Part shown: piece after piece, positions 55,932-64,000 of the stretch
Position numbering within the stretch: the first letter of the stretch is position 1
How the letters are laid out: every line of letters begins with the position of its first letter
NCBI GenBank assembly: GCA_016939365.1
Contig: JAFGHD010000020.1
Location: 1-64,000 of the forward strand
Source of the DNA: Bacteroidales bacterium
Lineage (GTDB): Bacteria > Bacteroidota > Bacteroidia > Bacteroidales > JAFGHD01
Direction: 5' to 3'
DNA length: 64,000 bases
The notes under the pieces: generated by a model
The model's database searches: none
Seen by the model: only the letters and a program-made list of their open reading frames with translations
What the model was told of the DNA's origin: nothing
Made by a program: the position numbers and the translations under genes

Positions 55932-56584
55932 ATACCTACAGGCTGCTGTCCGGCATGGTTATTCTGTTATGGGGTTTCCTTCCAGGGTGCAGGGAAAAAG
56001 ATGACATTCCTCCTGTGATCACATTGAAGGGAAGCGGTTACATGACCACCGAACTCAACCAGCCATTTTCCGATCCCGGTGTTACTGCAACAGATGATTC
56101 GGATGGAGATATTACGTCAAGGGTATACGTTGAAAGTGATCTGGACATCGACCGGGTGGGGATTTACAATCATGTTTACCGGGTGACTGATCAATCCGGT
56201 AATACAGCCAATCCGTTGGTCCGGGAAATTGAGGTGGTTAACGGATCGAGGCAATACGAAGGCAACTATAACGGAACAGATAAAGGAATGTTCCCGGATG
56301 CGGACAGCCTGGCCTTCAGCACATATCTACGGTTTGATTCCACACTGAATCACAGAATGATCTTCTCCGGTTTCGGAGGGCAATCCGGCTGGGTTGTGAT
56401 GGCAGATATCTCCGGGGGATTGATGATCATTCCCTTTCAGGTAATCCAGGATTCTCTGGGTGGGTTCAATATCCAGGGGGCGGGCACGGTCAGCGACACC
56501 CTGATTGAAATGAATTATACACGTGAAACAGAAACAGAAATTCTTCTGAGAAATGCCGTTTTCAACAAAATACCGAAAGGATAA
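55928..56584 (+). CDS. DUF5011 Ig-like plus lipocalin-like lipoprotein
   Basis: A 218-residue lipoprotein from MNTYRLLSGM, with lipobox LPGC (Cys21). Residues about 27-108 are an Ig-like DUF5011 domain (DIPPVITLKGSGYMTTELNQ, FSDPGVTATDDSDGDITSRV). Residues about 110-215 look like the small barrel of Bacteroidota lipocalin-like proteins (YEGNYNGTDKG, ending LIEMNYTRETETE). The start overlaps the MbnP stop by 4 bases (ATGA), and its own end may overlap the next reading frame. No enzyme motif is visible. Its fixed place between MbnP and the diheme enzyme suggests a role in the same pathway, perhaps as scaffold or ligand-binding partner. That role is inferred from position only. Confidence 0.65.
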   Translation: MNTYRLLSGMVILLWGFLPGCREKDDIPPVITLKGSGYMTTELNQPFSDPGVTATDDSDGDITSRVYVESDLDIDRVGIYNHVYRVTDQSGNTANPLVREIEVVNGSRQYEGNYNGTDKGMFPDADSLAFSTYLRFDSTLNHRMIFSGFGGQSGWVVMADISGGLMIIPFQVIQDSLGGFNIQGAGTVSDTLIEMNYTRETETEILLRNAVFNKIPKG

Positions 56585-56597
56585 ATATGGCCTTCAA

Positions 56598-57761
56598 ATG
56601 CCAGGTTTGTTCCCGGTAGCGGTCATTGTCGCTTCATTGATTTTCAGTTGCAGCAAAAAGGATGACGGCACGGAACCAGAACAGCCCTATCAACCACATC
56701 CATACTCCCTGGAAATACCCTATGGATTTCCCACCCAGTTGAATATTCCTTCAGACAACCCGCTCACAGAAGAAGGGGTGGCATTGGGAAGATACCTTTT
56801 TTATGACGGCAGGCTGGGGGGACGCGACCACCCCGACTCCCTGATGAGCTGTGCCACATGCCATCTTCAGCAAAATGCTTTCGAATGTGGTACGGATCAC
56901 CCGGTATATACCAACGGATTTACCCATGGCATCAACGGTAAACCGACTCCCCATGTAATGCTGCCGTTGTTCAATCTCGTCTGGAACAGTAACGGTTATT
57001 TCTGGAATGGCCTTGTCGGTCCCGACAATCCAGACGAGCATTACCGGAATATCGAGGATATAGTATGGATGGGTGTAGTGGTCGAGCACGAAATGGACAG
57101 CGATACGAACCGTGTCAGGGAACTCATACAGTCCATACCGGGCTATCCCGACCTGTTTGAAAAAGCGTTCGGGTCGCGCCAGGTAACGATGCGGAATATC
57201 GGAAGGGCCGTTGCACAATTCATCAGGACGATCACATCGGCCGAATCAAAATTCGACAGGTATCTGCGCGGGGAAGAACAGCTCTCTCCGCAGGAGTTGA
57301 ATGGATTTGTTCTTTTTACCACTGAAGAGGGGGCAGACTGTTTCCACTGCCATGGCGGCTCGGGAAATCCCCTTTTTACGACCAACAAGTTTTACAATAA
57401 CGGCAAGGATTCATTGTTTACCGGACCGTATGAGGATCCAAGGGACCGGTATCATGTCACCGGCGACCCCATGGACCTGGGCGCATACAAAGCCCCAACC
57501 CTGAGAAATATCATCTTTACTGCACCCTATATGCATGACGGCCGTTTCGCTACACTAGACTCTGTAATCCATTTTTACAATACCAGTCTGGTCTGGTCAC
57601 CCTATATCGATCCTCTGATGCATCATATTGCCAATGGCGGAACACAGATGATTCCCCAGGAAGTCAGCGATCTGAAAGCCTTCATTCTTTCACTTACCGA
57701 TTATCAGATCCTCAGCGACCCCGACCTGGGTCCTCCTGAGAAGTTTCCCGACGAGGAGTAG
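56598..57761 (+). CDS. MbnH/MauG-like diheme peroxidase lipoprotein
   Basis: A 387-residue diheme c-type protein. The start at 56598 (MPGLFPVAVIVASLIFSC) gives a lipobox at SLIFSC; a longer in-frame start at 56553 overlaps the previous gene. Numbered from 56553, the two heme sites are CATCH (100-104) and CFHCH (263-267), with the cytochrome c peroxidase segments GRYLFYDGRLGG and PYMHDGRFATLDSVIHFYN. In ordinary peroxidases the Met of YMHDGRF ligates the high-potential heme. In MbnH and MauG relatives the two hemes share a high-valent state that oxidises a partner's tryptophan. Lying next to mbnP, this protein is better explained as the MbnH type than as a hydrogen peroxide scavenger. It needs CcsBA (27909-31049) for heme attachment. 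Confidence 0.82.
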   Translation: MPGLFPVAVIVASLIFSCSKKDDGTEPEQPYQPHPYSLEIPYGFPTQLNIPSDNPLTEEGVALGRYLFYDGRLGGRDHPDSLMSCATCHLQQNAFECGTDHPVYTNGFTHGINGKPTPHVMLPLFNLVWNSNGYFWNGLVGPDNPDEHYRNIEDIVWMGVVVEHEMDSDTNRVRELIQSIPGYPDLFEKAFGSRQVTMRNIGRAVAQFIRTITSAESKFDRYLRGEEQLSPQELNGFVLFTTEEGADCFHCHGGSGNPLFTTNKFYNNGKDSLFTGPYEDPRDRYHVTGDPMDLGAYKAPTLRNIIFTAPYMHDGRFATLDSVIHFYNTSLVWSPYIDPLMHHIANGGTQMIPQEVSDLKAFILSLTDYQILSDPDLGPPEKFPDEE

Positions 57762-57921
57762 TCTGTTCTCATCGGAAACACACTCACGAGGCAAACGGAT
57801 ACCTGGAATTATCGGCAAATGCCAGACAAAGAGAAGTAGGAACGTTTTTCATTGAATCCAAAAGTTCTATTTTCGTCCTTCCTTAAGAGGATATTAATCC
57901 CTGATCAACACTTTGAAACTG

Positions 57922-58581
57922 ATGCAGAAATCAGGCAGACTGGCACGATGGCTTGGAAGACTGTCGTTTTTAATCCTGTTCCTATTGGCAGCCGACATTA
58001 TTGCAATGTTCATTTACTACCATATGGTAAAGAACTTTATCGCCAGCCAGCCTCAACAATTCCGTGCCGATGTTGCAGTGATATTCTATGGTGATACCAA
58101 GGATGGAGAGCTTGGTGATGACAGCAGGCTTCGTGCAGACAAGGGGCTTGAACTTTACCGGAGCGGGAGCATCAGTTATTTCATTTGCGCAGGGGGATAC
58201 CGGAACGGCCAGCTCTCCATTCGTCCGCACATGATGAAGGAATACCTTGAAGACCGGGATGTTGATCCGGCACGGATTTATTATGACTCCCTCTCATTCA
58301 ACACCATAACGAACTGGGAGGAGGCCCAAAAGATCATCAGCCGGCGGGGCTTTCAGAGAATTGCAGTTGTCAGTGCCCCTTGGCACGTCTATCGTATAGC
58401 AAAGATGATCGGAGATGATTCGGTCATTTTTTCAGCCTATGATTGCCGGTTGCATACACTGATTGATTACTGGGAGTTGGTCGGAGATATTCATCATGAG
58501 TGGATCAGTCTCTCTCTTTCGGCGTTGCTTGATAACACGACACGGAACAGGCTGGTTGGCTGGATCAGGGAAAATATTTAA
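57922..58581 (+). CDS. YdcF/SanA family DUF218 protein
   Basis: A 219-residue membrane-anchored protein. One span near the N-terminus (FLILFLLAADIIAMFIYY) leads into a DUF218 domain: DVAVIFYGDTKDGELGDDSR, RADKGLELYRSGSISYFICA, DSLSFNTITNWEEAQKI and VVSAPWHVYRIAKM. SanA and ElyC relatives affect envelope permeability and lipid-carrier use; the reaction is not known. A TTG three codons upstream (57913) is the alternative start. It is followed by the EamA gene 5 bases later, probably as an operon, and preceded by the copper cluster after 160 bases. Confidence 0.8.
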   Translation: MQKSGRLARWLGRLSFLILFLLAADIIAMFIYYHMVKNFIASQPQQFRADVAVIFYGDTKDGELGDDSRLRADKGLELYRSGSISYFICAGGYRNGQLSIRPHMMKEYLEDRDVDPARIYYDSLSFNTITNWEEAQKIISRRGFQRIAVVSAPWHVYRIAKMIGDDSVIFSAYDCRLHTLIDYWELVGDIHHEWISLSLSALLDNTTRNRLVGWIRENI

Positions 58582-58586
58582 GGGCA

Positions 58587-59507
58587 ATGAACAAGCAGGT
58601 CAAGGCCATTATGATGACCCTGGTGGTAATACTCTTCTGGTCCACTATTGCTTCCGCTTTTAAAATCTCCCTGCGGTACCTGCCTTTCCATCAATTGTTG
58701 CTACAGTCCACATTCGTTGCATGCATAATTCTATTTATCATAATCACCACAACAGGCAAGGTTGGCATGCTGAAACGCCTGAACCGGAAAGACATCCTAC
58801 ATTCCGCTTTCATGGGATTGCTCAATCCTTTCCTGTATTATCTCGTGTTGCTGAAAGCCTATTCATTACTGAAGGCCCAGGAGGCCGGTACCCTGAACTA
58901 TATCTGGCCCGTAACCCTGGTACTTCTTTCCATTCCACTGCTCAGGCAGAGGATCTCGTGGACAGGCATGGCCGCAATATTGATCAGTTTCTCAGGCATA
59001 GTGGTCATTTCCACCCAAGGAAACATCTCTTCACTAAAGTTCAGCGATCCGCTGGGTGTCGGGCTGGCACTGTGCAGTTCGGTTTTCTGGTCGCTTTACT
59101 GGATCCTCAATATGAAGAGCCGAACAGATGAAGTGGTCAAGCTTTTTCTCAACTTTCTCTTCGGTTTCATATATCTTGCCATTTCGGTGCCCCTCCTTTT
59201 TGAAATGAGCATACCTCATCTCTATGGAATGGCAGGCAGCATATATATTGGTATTTTTGAGATGGGGCTGACCTTCGTGCTCTGGCTCAGGGCGTTGAAA
59301 ATGGCAAACCATACAGCGGCCCTCGCAAACCTGATATTTCTTTCACCATTCCTATCCCTGATCATCATTAGGTTTTCTGTTGGCGAGCTCATCCTGCCCT
59401 CCACCATCATGGGATTGATACTTATCACGGTGGGAATTATCCTGCAGCAGAACTGGGGAAACCAACGGATTCATCCCACCAGTCCCGGCTCAGGCAGGGA
59501 TGAGTGA
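58587..59507 (+). CDS. EamA family (DMT) transporter
   Basis: A 306-residue permease with ten membrane spans in two EamA repeats. The repeats begin MTLVVILFWSTIASAFKISL and DPLGVGLALCSSVFWSLYWI, each with the W-S/A-x-x-x motif of drug/metabolite transporters. Other EamA-like pieces are LKAQEAGTLNYIWPVTLVLL, where the conserved Ala-x-x-x-x-YxWPV pattern is clear, and ALANLIFLSPFLSL near the end. Substrates in the family range from amino acids to purines and nucleotide sugars and cannot be told here. It is co-transcribed with the DUF218 gene. It converges with the sensor kinase genes. Confidence 0.88.
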   Translation: MNKQVKAIMMTLVVILFWSTIASAFKISLRYLPFHQLLLQSTFVACIILFIIITTTGKVGMLKRLNRKDILHSAFMGLLNPFLYYLVLLKAYSLLKAQEAGTLNYIWPVTLVLLSIPLLRQRISWTGMAAILISFSGIVVISTQGNISSLKFSDPLGVGLALCSSVFWSLYWILNMKSRTDEVVKLFLNFLFGFIYLAISVPLLFEMSIPHLYGMAGSIYIGIFEMGLTFVLWLRALKMANHTAALANLIFLSPFLSLIIIRFSVGELILPSTIMGLILITVGIILQQNWGNQRIHPTSPGSGRDE

Positions 59508-59537
59508 AATATTCATATTATTGCGAATCAGATTGGA

Positions 59538-61997
59538 TCAGGAGGGTTTGATTTTGGTGGGGATTGAGAAGTAGAATGTGGATCCTTCACCCAGGCGCGA
59601 AACGACCCACAACTTACCCCCGAGAAGGCCCGCAAGTTGCCTGGAAATAGCGAGGCCCAATCCTGTACCTCCATAGCGCCGGGTATGGGAATCATCCCCC
59701 TGCATGAACCGTTCGAATACCTTGTCGATCTTATCCTCCGGTATACCGGGTCCCGTATCGCGAACGAAGAAAACGAAATGGTTTTCGCCCTCAGTATTAT
59801 CCGTTTCGTATCCGAATTCCACGCTCCCCTCCTCTGTGAACTTTAATCCGTTCCCGATCAGGTTATACATAATCTGCCTCACCCTGTGCGGATCCGTATA
59901 ACATATGGAGCTATGAGGCATCCCGGGTAGCCTGAGATCCAGCTTTACCGCACGGGTGGTACGTGTCCGATCCATTTCTTCAAACAATCCGGTCATCAAT
60001 TCCCTCATATCACATTCAGCAAATGAGAGATTCAGCTGTCCTGCCTCGATCTTTGAAATATCAACAATATCATTGATGATGTGCATCAGAGTATTGCTTC
60101 CGTTAATGATATATTGAAGGTATTCCCTGGATTTCCTGGCAGAGAGGCCCTGATCCAGGAGCAGGTGTGCAAACCCCACCAGGGAATTCATCGGGGTCCT
60201 GATCTCGTGTGACATGTTTGCCAGAAAGGCTGATTTCAGCCGGTCCGATTCTTCGGCCTTATCCCTGGCCATTTTGAGCTCTTCGATAAACCGGCTTCGC
60301 TCAGTCACATCAATGATATTTGTGACCACTGCAACCGAGTTTCCCCTGGAATCCCTGATTGAGGCACTGGAAAGCTCGGCGATGAATGAGGTATCGTCAC
60401 TGCGAAGCAATCTGTAATCATTCCGGACATTCTTGCCCTGTATCATGGCTTTCCTGAAGTTTTCCGCTGCCAGTGTCCTGTCCTCCCGGGGAATGAAATC
60501 CGTTATGTTTTTTCCGATAATCTGATCCCTGGAGTCAAGTCTGAAAAGCTTTAGTCCTGCAGGATTGCAGTCAATAATGACACCGTTTGCATCGGCCAGT
60601 GAAATGCCGTGCGGCGAGGATGTAAAGATTTGCCTCAGGGTCTCCTGGTCTTTCTGAAGGGTTTCCTCAGCTTTCCTGATCTGCCTGTTCATCCTGAAAA
60701 GCAGAAAGGAAATGATCAGCAATGCAATGGAAAAGCCGACGATTCCGGCAATGATCATGTTTTTCCTGTGCAGTGCATCCCTGTTGTGGGCGATCTCCAG
60801 GTCCTTAAGTTGCTGATCGCTTGTCAGACGATCAATTTCGCTCTCCATCCTTCCGGTCTGGTATGCATTCTGGATTTCGATGAGACGGTTGTTGTAACGC
60901 TGGTTTTCAAGGCTGTCCTGGAATTTATCATACATCAGATACTGCTCAAATGCTGAGGCATAATCACCCTGTCTTTCAAAGAGTACACTGAAATTCTTTC
61001 TGATGTTTTTCAGATCATTGATATCCCCTGTTTTCTGAGCATCAGCCAAAGCCCTGGAAAGGAAATCACCTGCAGCGGAATATTCTCCCTTTTCAATATA
61101 CACCTGGGCAATATTATTCAATATCAGCGCACTCTCCAGTCCGATCTGCCGGTTTTGCCTGAGCGCTTCCTCGTAATAATAGACTGCCCGGTCAAAATCC
61201 TTCCGGAGATAATGGATCCTTCCCAGGTTATTATATACATTGGCAAGACCTTCGGGGTTATCAGAATCACGAATTGCCGCAATGGACCTGATGAAATGCT
61301 CCCGGGCTGTTTCCAGATCACCCTTGTCCATATGGATCATCCCGATATTACTGAGCAATATATGTATGAATGCCTTGTTCTTCAAATGCTCTGCATAATC
61401 GAGGGCTGTCCGGAAGTTCGCAAGTGCCTCATCCAGACTGCCGATGGAATAGTAAATGGATCCGATATTGTTAAACGAACTGATCTCTGACAAAGAATCA
61501 TGCATGGCTTTTTTCATTTTAAGGGAATGAAGGTGATATTCGAGGGAGCGACGGTACAATCCCATCCTGTTAAACACCACCCCGAGGTTATTGGAGGCTT
61601 TTGCCATGCCCATGGTATCACCGAGGGTCCGGTAGATCGTTAGGCTCGAATCATAATATCTGAAGGCAAAGTCATTTTCACCCGTATAATAATGGATATT
61701 ACCGGCATTCTTCAGGGCATTTGCAAGTGCGGCCCGATCACCTGACTTCCTGGCCAAGGACAAGGCTGAATCAGCCAGTATAAGGGCGGACTCGGACGAT
61801 CGGCCGGTCATCCCGGCTGATAAACTGATCAGGCTTTCCACTCTTTTTAACAAGGAGCTGTCCGTGCTATTACCCGAACCGGCAGCCTGTGGCATCGCAA
61901 AAACCGGGAGGAGTACCAGACAGATAATGGTGAAGCGGTTTAATCCCGAACCTGCAATTATCCTCGACTGCACTGTATGAGAAAGCCCAACATTCAT
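59538..61997 (-). CDS. TPR-PAS sensor histidine kinase
   Basis: An 819-residue membrane kinase. A likely signal peptide (FTIICLVLLPVFAMPQAAG, about 22-40) leads to a periplasmic region of about eight TPR repeats (70-370; for example LANALKNAGNIHYYTGENDF), a coiled coil, one membrane span (about 413-432, IIAGIVGFSIALLIISFLLF), a PAS domain (about 450-560, with GISLADANGVIIDCNPAGL), then HisKA with phospho-accepting His597 in MSHEIRTPMN and an ATPase domain with GTGLGLAISRQL. There is no receiver domain. TPR-type kinases are frequent in Bacteroidota. Its start overlaps the stop of the next kinase by 4 bases, so the two are co-translated. Confidence 0.9.
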   Translation of the reverse strand: MNVGLSHTVQSRIIAGSGLNRFTIICLVLLPVFAMPQAAGSGNSTDSSLLKRVESLISLSAGMTGRSSESALILADSALSLARKSGDRAALANALKNAGNIHYYTGENDFAFRYYDSSLTIYRTLGDTMGMAKASNNLGVVFNRMGLYRRSLEYHLHSLKMKKAMHDSLSEISSFNNIGSIYYSIGSLDEALANFRTALDYAEHLKNKAFIHILLSNIGMIHMDKGDLETAREHFIRSIAAIRDSDNPEGLANVYNNLGRIHYLRKDFDRAVYYYEEALRQNRQIGLESALILNNIAQVYIEKGEYSAAGDFLSRALADAQKTGDINDLKNIRKNFSVLFERQGDYASAFEQYLMYDKFQDSLENQRYNNRLIEIQNAYQTGRMESEIDRLTSDQQLKDLEIAHNRDALHRKNMIIAGIVGFSIALLIISFLLFRMNRQIRKAEETLQKDQETLRQIFTSSPHGISLADANGVIIDCNPAGLKLFRLDSRDQIIGKNITDFIPREDRTLAAENFRKAMIQGKNVRNDYRLLRSDDTSFIAELSSASIRDSRGNSVAVVTNIIDVTERSRFIEELKMARDKAEESDRLKSAFLANMSHEIRTPMNSLVGFAHLLLDQGLSARKSREYLQYIINGSNTLMHIINDIVDISKIEAGQLNLSFAECDMRELMTGLFEEMDRTRTTRAVKLDLRLPGMPHSSICYTDPHRVRQIMYNLIGNGLKFTEEGSVEFGYETDNTEGENHFVFFVRDTGPGIPEDKIDKVFERFMQGDDSHTRRYGGTGLGLAISRQLAGLLGGKLWVVSRLGEGSTFYFSIPTKIKPS

Positions 61998-64000
61998 CCC
62001 ATCAGAAAATTTGAAATTTTTTGAATCAGTTCGTTAGGGCGGATCGGCTTGGACAGGTATTCATCGCAACCGGCCTGAAGACTTTTTTCCCTGTCCTCAG
62101 TCATGGCATATGCCGTTAAAGAAATCACCGGCATTTTCGGTCTGAATTCCTTTATTGCCCTGGTCGCATCATAACCATTCATCAGGGGCATCCGGATATC
62201 CATCAGTACCAGGTCGATATTCCCGTTGGAATGACACATTTTCAAAGCTTCATGTCCATTCCGGACATGCAGGAGCCTTGCTCCCGTATGTTCCAATATG
62301 GCACGTACCAACTCGAAGTTGGATATTTCATCCTCGGCAACGAGAATGAGCTTGTCGGACCAATCGGGGTACCCAGTGACAGTGGTGGTTGCTTCGGAAA
62401 TTTCCTCATACCGGCTCTCGCCAGGTTCATATGGCAGTGTGAATGTAAACCTGCTGCCCTTCCCCTTCTCTGACTTCACCGAAATCTCGCCACCCAGGAT
62501 TTTGACCAGTTTTTCGGAAATTGTCAATCCAAGTCCAGTTCCGCTATATCCGCGTGTCAGGGAATCCTCAGCCTGACGAAAACGTTCGAAGATGATTCCC
62601 AGCTTGTCTTCTGAGAGACCGATGCCCGTATCCTCCACAAAAAATGATATATCATCATCTCCCTTCATTTCATAGCCTACACATATCCAACCCTTGTCGG
62701 TAAATTTCAGGGCATTATCGATCAGGTTGCTGAATATCTGTCTGAATCTCAAAGGATCGGTAATGACCGAAAAACCGGGATCATCCATTTCTTTCATCGG
62801 TTTCAGAACGACATGCTCCTTCCCCATCCTGGCCGCTTCAATCCTGTAATGCTCAAGCAATTCATCAATGATTCTGTTGACCTGGCAGGGGGATTTGACG
62901 ATATTGACCTGTTCGGCTTCAATTTTGGCAACATCAATGATATCCTCTATCAGTTTGAGTAGTATCTGGCTATTTTCACTGATGAGGCTGATGTACTCAT
63001 TACGCGATTCCACAGAAAGATCAGTATCACCTAGCAGTTGGGAGAAACCGACGATGGCATTCATGGGAGTGCGTATCTCATGCGACATGTTTGCCAGGAA
63101 GGCCGTTTTCAGCCGGTCTGATTCCTCGGCTCTCTCCTTGGCGAATTTCAGGTCCGTTTCAGCTCTTTTTCTTGCAGTTATGTCGATGGCAATCCCGATC
63201 ACCACCTGTTCATCATCCGATCTGAAACTGTATGGGATTTTAAAGGCCTGCAAAATGATCGTCGTTCCGTCATGACGTGTGAAGCGACCGTCAGGAACGG
63301 ACATGATCCTGTTGGATTTTATTACTTCCAGGTCCTCCTGATGGTATTTTTCCCATTCCGCCCTTACCGGGTGCACATCCTTCTGCAACTTGCCCACAAG
63401 TTTTTCCGCGGTTGTACCATATGCTTCCGCCATGGCTTTATTGACCATGAGAAACCTTCCCAGGTTGTCCTTGGCGAATATCATATGGGGAACCAAATCA
63501 ATAATTGCCCTGAGGCGCCGTTCACTTTCACGCAGGGCATCCTCTGCCCTCTTTTGGGCGATGGAGAGGGCCACCTGATTGGATACGAATTCGAGAATGA
63601 TCAGGTCTCTTTCACCAAAAGCACGGGCATTTGTCATGTTATGTACAACCATTGCACCCATTACTTTCTCATTCGCCTTAAGTGGAACTCCCATCCAAAC
63701 CAGGGGCCAGGGACCTTCATTCCGGAGAATGCCTTGCCTTGCCAGCTCAGTGATCTCCTCCTTCTGCAGGAGCAAGGGCTGATTCCTGCTTATCAAGTAC
63801 ATTGCAAGGGCATTCCCAGCGTAATTATATGGTTCCTTGCCATCTGGGGGTGCAGGGGGGAATACCATTTGAACCGTCTGATCTTCCGGATCAAAGAAAA
63901 ATATCTGCAGCATTGAAGTATCGACCACCCTCCCCATCTCGATCCGGATGATCCGATATAAATCATCCAGATCGCCTGTCATATTGACCGCATTGGATAT
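61994..64000 (-). CDS. GAF-PAS hybrid histidine kinase, 5' end beyond the window
   Basis: The reading frame is open to the right edge; ISNAVNMTGDLDDLYRIIR is the start of a GAF domain, so the ATG at 63982 is internal and the true start is outside. Order seen (numbered from that Met): GAF (to about 145), PAS (about 150-270), HisKA with His301 in MSHEIRTPMN, ATPase (VEDTGIGLSEDKLG, GTGLGLTISEKL), then a receiver domain at about 545-660 with the phospho-acceptor Asp in LVLMDIRMPLMNGYD. It ends in a hybrid-type receiver, while its co-translated partner (59538-61997) lacks one, so phosphate could pass between them. No membrane span is visible in the part seen. Confidence 0.88.
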   Translation of the reverse strand: MSNAVNMTGDLDDLYRIIRIEMGRVVDTSMLQIFFFDPEDQTVQMVFPPAPPDGKEPYNYAGNALAMYLISRNQPLLLQKEEITELARQGILRNEGPWPLVWMGVPLKANEKVMGAMVVHNMTNARAFGERDLIILEFVSNQVALSIAQKRAEDALRESERRLRAIIDLVPHMIFAKDNLGRFLMVNKAMAEAYGTTAEKLVGKLQKDVHPVRAEWEKYHQEDLEVIKSNRIMSVPDGRFTRHDGTTIILQAFKIPYSFRSDDEQVVIGIAIDITARKRAETDLKFAKERAEESDRLKTAFLANMSHEIRTPMNAIVGFSQLLGDTDLSVESRNEYISLISENSQILLKLIEDIIDVAKIEAEQVNIVKSPCQVNRIIDELLEHYRIEAARMGKEHVVLKPMKEMDDPGFSVITDPLRFRQIFSNLIDNALKFTDKGWICVGYEMKGDDDISFFVEDTGIGLSEDKLGIIFERFRQAEDSLTRGYSGTGLGLTISEKLVKILGGEISVKSEKGKGSRFTFTLPYEPGESRYEEISEATTTVTGYPDWSDKLILVAEDEISNFELVRAILEHTGARLLHVRNGHEALKMCHSNGNIDLVLMDIRMPLMNGYDATRAIKEFRPKMPVISLTAYAMTEDREKSLQAGCDEYLSKPIRPNELIQKISNFLMG

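Noticed and set aside
56598..57761. Reading the diheme gene as an ordinary hydrogen peroxide-scavenging cytochrome c peroxidase
   Set aside because: Not excluded by its motifs, but its position in an operon with MbnP and an OprC-like receptor makes the MbnH-type role more likely.
63272..63916. Plus-strand 214-residue ORF near the right edge
   Set aside because: Antisense to the GAF and PAS domains of the hybrid kinase; no signal or motif of its own.

Overview
The window is ordinary chromosomal DNA of a Bacteroidota species, most like the Bacteroidales/Marinilabiliales group. The clues are a 654-residue GyrB, a fused ResB-CcsA cytochrome c assembly protein, a glycogen synthase-phosphorylase fusion, TonB receptors with a carboxypeptidase-regulatory N-terminal domain, PorV/PorQ-type barrels, lipoproteins with short signal peptides, and many -7 promoter elements of the form TAnnTTTG. 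I see no rRNA, tRNA, CRISPR array, transposase or phage module. With the starts chosen here, no gap between genes exceeds about 300 bases.

Layout, left to right. Positions 1-2005 form a small flexible region: an AT-rich 3' remnant of a probable restriction endonuclease, then gpsA, then a frameshifted GxxExxY gene between inverted copies of a CTCTGCGCCTCTGCGTG-type repeat. From 2006 to 7486 a minus-strand surface-polysaccharide operon runs yfhO-type membrane protein, GT4 glycosyltransferase, wecB, acetyltransferase. Positions 7615-13080 carry rpmH with its own promoter and terminator, pepD with an MFSD1-like MFS transporter, rsmG, and a soluble histidine kinase. Positions 13317-17090 hold a divergent pair driven by back-to-back promoters: a DUF2461 gene on one side, and a PorV-like barrel plus a helix-hairpin-helix barrel protein on the other. 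Positions 17138-34437 hold housekeeping and envelope genes: DUF349 protein, patatin-barrel protein, trans-sulfuration enzyme, gyrB, prc-type protease, ccsBA, radical SAM protein, AI-2E family permease.

Positions 34661-51762 are largely devoted to alpha-glucans and protein turnover: a GH63-like secreted glycosidase, an AT-hook protein, a tricorn-type protease, and a four-gene glycogen operon (debranching enzyme, GT4/GT5-like synthase, GH57 enzyme, synthase-phosphorylase fusion).

The most interesting locus is 52312-57761. One promoter leads into a TonB-dependent receptor carrying the CxxxM and HxM copper ligands of OprC. It is followed without real gaps by a small lipoprotein, an MbnP-family lipoprotein, an Ig-like/lipocalin-like lipoprotein and an MbnH/MauG-like diheme lipoprotein. 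Together they look like a complete surface copper-capture pathway, with a post-translational tryptophan-oxidising enzyme beside its probable substrate. The window ends with a DUF218 protein, an EamA permease and two overlapping sensor kinases, the second of which runs off the right edge.
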